NCBI RefSeq assembly: GCF_901411515.1
Contig: NZ_CABDUX010000002.1
Span: 1,550,001 to 1,614,000 of the forward strand
Reading direction: 5' to 3'
Origin: Raoultibacter phocaeensis
Lineage (GTDB): Bacteria > Actinomycetota > Coriobacteriia > Coriobacteriales > Eggerthellaceae
DNA length: 64,000 nucleotides
Both the position numbers and the translations under genes were made by a program. Shown one piece after another: positions 61,501 to 64,000 of the stretch. The notes beneath the pieces were generated by a model. It saw nothing but the letters and a program-made list of their open reading frames with translations, had not been told where the DNA came from and did no database searches. Position 1 is the first letter of the stretch. Each line of letters opens with the position of its first letter.

Positions 61501-62050
61501 GCTCGATATAGAAATCGCCCGGTTCGAAGCAGCTCGCGAACTTCTTCGCCCATTCCACCGCATCGTCGAAACGGCGATCGTCGAGCATCTTCGGAATGAT
61601 GCCTGCGATACACGCGCTCGAGCCGATGATGCCCTTGCCGTATTTCTGAAGCATCGAGAACGTGGTGCGCGGCTTGTAGTAGAAGTTGTCGACGTGCGAC
61701 TCCGATACGAGGCGCACAAGGTTGTGATAGCCTTCGTTCGTTTTGGCCAGCAACAGCAGATGGTAGAGCCGGGGCTTGCCGTCTTTTTTGAGCTTGCCTT
61801 CTTCATCGCGACTTTCGTCGGTGGTGAAGTAGACCTCGCAGCCGTAGATGGGCTTGACGCGGATGCCCGTTTCCTCCTCGACTGCATCGCATGCATCGGA
61901 GAGTTCGGGGACGCCGCTCATGACGCCGTGATCGGTGACGGCCACGGCGGGCATGCCTAAATCGGCCGCACGGCGCACCATGTCCTTAATATGCGTTGCG
62001 CCGTCGAGCAGGGAGTATTCAGTGTGGTTGTGCAGATGAACGAATGCCAT
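58571..62050 (-). CDS. dnaE: DNA polymerase III alpha subunit
   Basis: 1159 aa, AAAGG upstream of the ATG. N-terminal PHP domain (HLHNHTEYSLLDG; VTDHGVMSG), polymerase core with the catalytic PDIDVDFEDERR acidic motif and GPGRGSAAG, helix-hairpin-helix, and a C-terminal OB fold (ATFTLEDTTGHVDAICF). It is the DnaE1-type replicative polymerase, complete at both ends. Confidence 0.97.
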   Translation of the reverse strand: MAFVHLHNHTEYSLLDGATHIKDMVRRAADLGMPAVAVTDHGVMSGVPELSDACDAVEEETGIRVKPIYGCEVYFTTDESRDEEGKLKKDGKPRLYHLLLLAKTNEGYHNLVRLVSESHVDNFYYKPRTTFSMLQKYGKGIIGSSACIAGIIPKMLDDRRFDDAVEWAKKFASCFEPGDFYIELQNQGIVTDAGLTQTELNHQLTKVAQTAGLKTIATNDFHYLLQEDARAQDIMLCIGTGSAVNDTNRMKFENDQFYMKTEEEMREALKDFPEACDNTVELAEKVNVVLERDSILPRFPLPEGETEDSYFKKRIQEGLVKRYGDPIPPEAQERADYEAGIIIQQGFPAYFLIVQEYIEWARSQGIGVGPGRGSAAGAIVAYAMGITDLDPLSNGLLFERFLSPERVEMPDIDVDFEDERRGEVIEHIKEVYGEDHVSGVITFGKLQAKNAVRDAARVLDYPYGVGDRIAKLIGDELGITIAKALDTNPDLKKAYDTEEDVKAVLDAALSIEGHVRGEGVHACATIICRDPMSDHVPMKRDTKGGGIITQYDGHYTPELGLLKMDFLGLRTLGVLSRACRNIEARFGTKVVPEEIPIDDEKAFELMRSGNMDGLFQVEGALYVSLFARLPPTRFSDIVASIALNRPGPLESGMVDDYVKVAQGKTPVHYYDDRLRPLLEETFGTMVYQEQIMQISMEMSGFSAGKADKLRKAMGKKKLDIMRQLQEDWNNGAVENGYSLQIAKQIWEDAEKFAKYAFNKSHSAAYAILVMRTAYLKARYPHDFMAAVLSSYMGNSDRLIRYIASCNRSGIPVLPPDINRSNLEFTPTDEGVVFGLAGVRGVGEKVAEEIIREREQNGRFSSLHDFVNRMDSKAYNRKTLEALIKAGAFDSTGYTRKQLMYFIEETPLLEGASKRQKDRDMGQVSMFDLFADDDDSGFKEEIPAPDGVEWDKRTKLAYEKEILKIYVSDHPLRPYEGLLSRMTKFSLGDLAEREKDIANAVFVGMVSTVATKLTKRGTRMATFTLEDTTGHVDAICFKYDDNAEALTEDAIVKVKGKFEHSDRGNQLIAYEMEVIELSEDDARPSHLELKIASSDFDQNTSMRLNRILKSYPGRDGVVLFISQADGRKFRAELPVTVDARSQVMRSEIQDLFGKPVWMAS

Positions 62051-62285
62051 ATCATGTGCCTTTGCGGTTTCTCGTATGCTTTCTCTGGTGTCGTGTCCAT
62101 GATAACAGCTTAGCCGCGCAACCGCTGAGGATAAAGCGTGGATTTTCGGCTACAGAGCCGACCGCCTGCTGCCCTGGGTAGCTCATCGCGTCGATGCGCG
62201 GCACCGCTCGAAGGCCGTACATCGGCGAGGCACCCGAACGTGGGCAAGCGGCGGGCTGCACTCCAACTTGGAAGATTCCACCTTT
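62051..62285. other. dnaE upstream region
   Basis: Holds an extended -10 (TGT-TATCAT, minus, 62099-62107) that probably serves dnaE. The rest has no supported gene. With the element at 62286-62475 and 62476-62704, the whole 654-bp gap to pyrE is non-coding; several short ORFs cross it but none has a ribosome site or a recognisable product. Confidence 0.45.
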
Positions 62286-62475
62286 CGAAAGCCCAAAAAG
62301 TCGCACCGTGAAGGGATCGGGCAGGTTTTCCAAGCCGCATCGGGTCGCGGGCGGCGACCGCTCTGGTAGCCTTCGATATCACAAGCAGCTGACCTGGTGT
62401 TTTCCAAGTTGAGAATTCGATGCGAAAAGGTTCCGCGTTACCGGGTCCTTCACACCGCGACTTTTTGGGCTTTCG
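62286..62475. repeat. inverted-repeat element (MITE-like)
   Basis: Arms CGAAAGCCCAAAAAGTCGC...(62286-62314) and 62447-62475 pair at 26 of 29 positions; the three mismatches are consecutive (ACC versus GGT). A smaller nested CAACTTGGAA/TTCCAAGTTG pair lies around it. The 132-bp interior is non-coding. Confidence 0.6.
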
Positions 62476-62704
62476 GCCCCCGTTTCAGCCGCAATACCGA
62501 TGTCGGGAGCCGCTGAGCGCCCCGGCACGTTTCGAGCTGCGGGCGGAAGGATCCGCCGAGCGCTTAGCGGCCATCCAATGTTTCGCAGCAGGGAGCAGCA
62601 CGCCCCCGCAGCGCCCTGGGCGACATTCCGCAACCGCGGGCGAACACTCTCGTCGATCCAGGTTCGGCGGCAGACGGAAAACCCCTCCCGATCCGCATCG
62701 AATG

Positions 62705-63382
62705 CTATTCCACTCCGTACTTCTCATAGTACGCATCAAGCGCCGCCTTCACGTCATCGTCGATGATTACGCGACCTTGGCATTCCTTGTTGTGCAAGCA
62801 CTCCGTGACCTCTTCCATGGTGACGATGGCCGCCGTTGGGAAGCCGTAGCGATCGCGCACCTCGTCGAGGGCGCACACCTGGCCGCCTTTGCCGACCTCC
62901 ATGCGGTTTAGCGACACCATAAGCCCCTTGATCTCCACATCGGCCTGGCCCTTGAGGATAGGATGGGTTTCTTCGATGGACTTGCCCGAGGTGGTCACAT
63001 CCTCCACCATGACCACGCGGTCGCCGTCGCGAAGCCCGCTACCGAGCAGGATGCCCGTATCGCCGTGGTCCTTGACCTCCTTGCGATTCGAGCAGTAGCG
63101 CACTTCGACGCCGTACAGTTCGCTCAAGGCCATCGTGGTGATGACCGCAAGCGGTATGCCCTTGTATGCAGGGCCGAACACCACGTCGAAGTCGAGTCCG
63201 AACGTGTCGTGGATGGCGCGGGCGTAGTACTGGCCCAGCCGACGAAGCTGCGAGCCAGTCACGTACGCGCCGGCGTTCATGAAAAACGGGGACTTCCTGC
63301 CGCTCTTCAGCGTGAAATCGCCGAACTTCAGCACTTCGCTTTCCACCATGAACTCGATGAACTCCCGCTTGTACTGCTCCAT
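62705..63382 (-). CDS. pyrE: orotate phosphoribosyltransferase
   Basis: 225 aa from the ATG at 63382 (alternative 63391). PRPP-binding motif VVMVEDVTTSGKS, FGPAYKGIPL and FTLKSGRKSPFF are typical of PyrE. Converts orotate to OMP in pyrimidine synthesis. The reading frame upstream of 63391 has no ribosome site. No other pyr gene adjoins it. Confidence 0.95.
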   Translation of the reverse strand: MEQYKREFIEFMVESEVLKFGDFTLKSGRKSPFFMNAGAYVTGSQLRRLGQYYARAIHDTFGLDFDVVFGPAYKGIPLAVITTMALSELYGVEVRYCSNRKEVKDHGDTGILLGSGLRDGDRVVMVEDVTTSGKSIEETHPILKGQADVEIKGLMVSLNRMEVGKGGQVCALDEVRDRYGFPTAAIVTMEEVTECLHNKECQGRVIIDDDVKAALDAYYEKYGVE

Positions 63383-63427
63383 GTGACCCATCCTATCGCC
63401 AACCCGGTTTTCCTCTGCATTCGGCCG

Positions 63428-63464
63428 ATCATGGGACCGCGTCCTACCGGCACGATCCCATGAT
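63428..63464 (-). promoter_or_regulatory. inverted repeat in the pyrE upstream region
   Basis: ATCATGGGA/TCCCATGAT, perfect 9-bp arms separated by 19 nt, 46 bp before pyrE; the right arm overlaps a TATCAT -10-like box on the minus strand. It could be an operator or a 5' RNA stem. Confidence 0.4.
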
Positions 63465-63656
63465 ACAAGACCCGATGGCTGCACGCACGAGATAATCTTC
63501 GTCCGACGCGCGGCAAGCCGCCGAGCGTACCTGCGAAGGCGCACGGGGCGATCCCCCTGCCTGCGCAGCGAACTGCCGTCCACCCGCAGCGCCTGCGCGC
63601 AGGCAGGCACCGAGCATACGGCCATCCGGCATTAGCCAGCAAGCGCAGCCGAGCCA

Positions 63657-64000
63657 TCAACCCATCGCCGCCTGCTGTCCGCCGACGTCCCACAGTGGGA
63701 AGGGCGGATTCGCGAGCGGTTTCGTGGCGATCGACATCAAAAGCACACTGTTATCGTCTGCCGCGATCCTGTTCGATACAATTTTGCCGCATGACGAACA
63801 GCGATGGATGAGGGCCCATTCCCCGTTCTTGCGTACCCAAACGCCGATCGGCTCCATCACTCCTTTGCAAAGCGACGCACGATCTCCCGGCTTGTTGTCC
63901 ACATGTACGCTCGACAAGCACTGGGGACAGTGGTTTCGGTGGCTGCTTCCCGCATGCTCAGGCACGACGACAGCGCCGCAGACTGCGCAGGCGAAGGTCT
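63657..64000 (-). CDS. RNHCP domain zinc-ribbon protein (5' end beyond window)
   Basis: The frame is open past position 64000; the in-window GTG at 63965 is internal because the upstream codons encode the first zinc-ribbon half (TFACAVCGAVVVPEHAG). Visible domain: CAVC, then HRNHCPQCLSSVHVDNKPGD, CKGVMEPIGVWV and HRCSSCGKIVSNRIAADD, the signature of RNHCP proteins. Function unknown. It ends 275 bp upstream of pyrE on the same strand. Confidence 0.8.
   Translation of the reverse strand, partial: TFACAVCGAVVVPEHAGSSHRNHCPQCLSSVHVDNKPGDRASLCKGVMEPIGVWVRKNGEWALIHRCSSCGKIVSNRIAADDNSVLLMSIATKPLANPPFPLWDVGGQQAAMG

Overview
The window is a gene-dense, high-GC bacterial chromosome segment, most likely from the Eggerthellaceae (Coriobacteriia, Actinomycetota). 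The inference rests on a typical combination: a membrane-bound LuxR regulator with about 12 TM segments, periplasmic c-haems next to molybdopterin and Tat-exported flavin reductases, a DUF5692 membrane protein, GatCAB, and an otherwise anaerobic gene set. The genus cannot be fixed from sequence alone. I saw no rRNA, tRNA, CRISPR array or intact insertion sequence.

Left part (1-20170). The window opens inside a membrane LuxR regulator. It is transcribed away from a two-gene set encoding a tri-haem/molybdopterin lipoprotein and a haem-less molybdopterin paralogue. A bidirectional terminator separates these from a minus-strand block: metG, sppA, rho and a transaldolase/F6P-aldolase gene. An aldehyde dehydrogenase follows, then a compact histidine operon (hisZG fusion, hisD, hisC, hisB, hisH, hisA, hisF, then hisI after a gap). 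hisE is not in the window.

Middle (20171-38997). An inverted-repeat element lies before a SAM methyltransferase gene. It is followed by a small membrane protein, gatCAB, and a small accessory island (AbrB-type antitoxin with RelE-like toxin, a Fic protein, HigBA). Next come a TetR regulator with a DUF5692 membrane protein, a PadR-DUF1700-DUF4097 envelope operon, a ferredoxin-tailed aldo/keto reductase, and a hexahaem cytochrome with a Tat flavoprotein reductase. The last pair resembles cardiac-glycoside-reductase-type gene pairs and faces a divergent small XRE regulator. A choloylglycine-hydrolase family enzyme and ychF close this part.

Right part (38998-64000). A respiratory locus encodes a DMSO-reductase family pair (dmsAB-like), its TorD-type chaperone, and a two-component system whose kinase carries a c-haem motif in its extracytoplasmic sensor. 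It is followed by an NSS-family transporter, asnB, a DUF559-like nuclease-domain protein near a second inverted-repeat element, an SSS-family symporter, and a fused metallophosphoesterase/ArsS-type radical SAM protein. Next are a long disordered acidic protein, truA, dnaE, a third inverted-repeat element, pyrE and an RNHCP zinc-ribbon gene that runs off the right edge.

The common theme is anaerobic respiration: at least three separate periplasmic reductase or oxidoreductase systems, each beside its own regulator. Functional substrates of these reductases cannot be read from the sequence.
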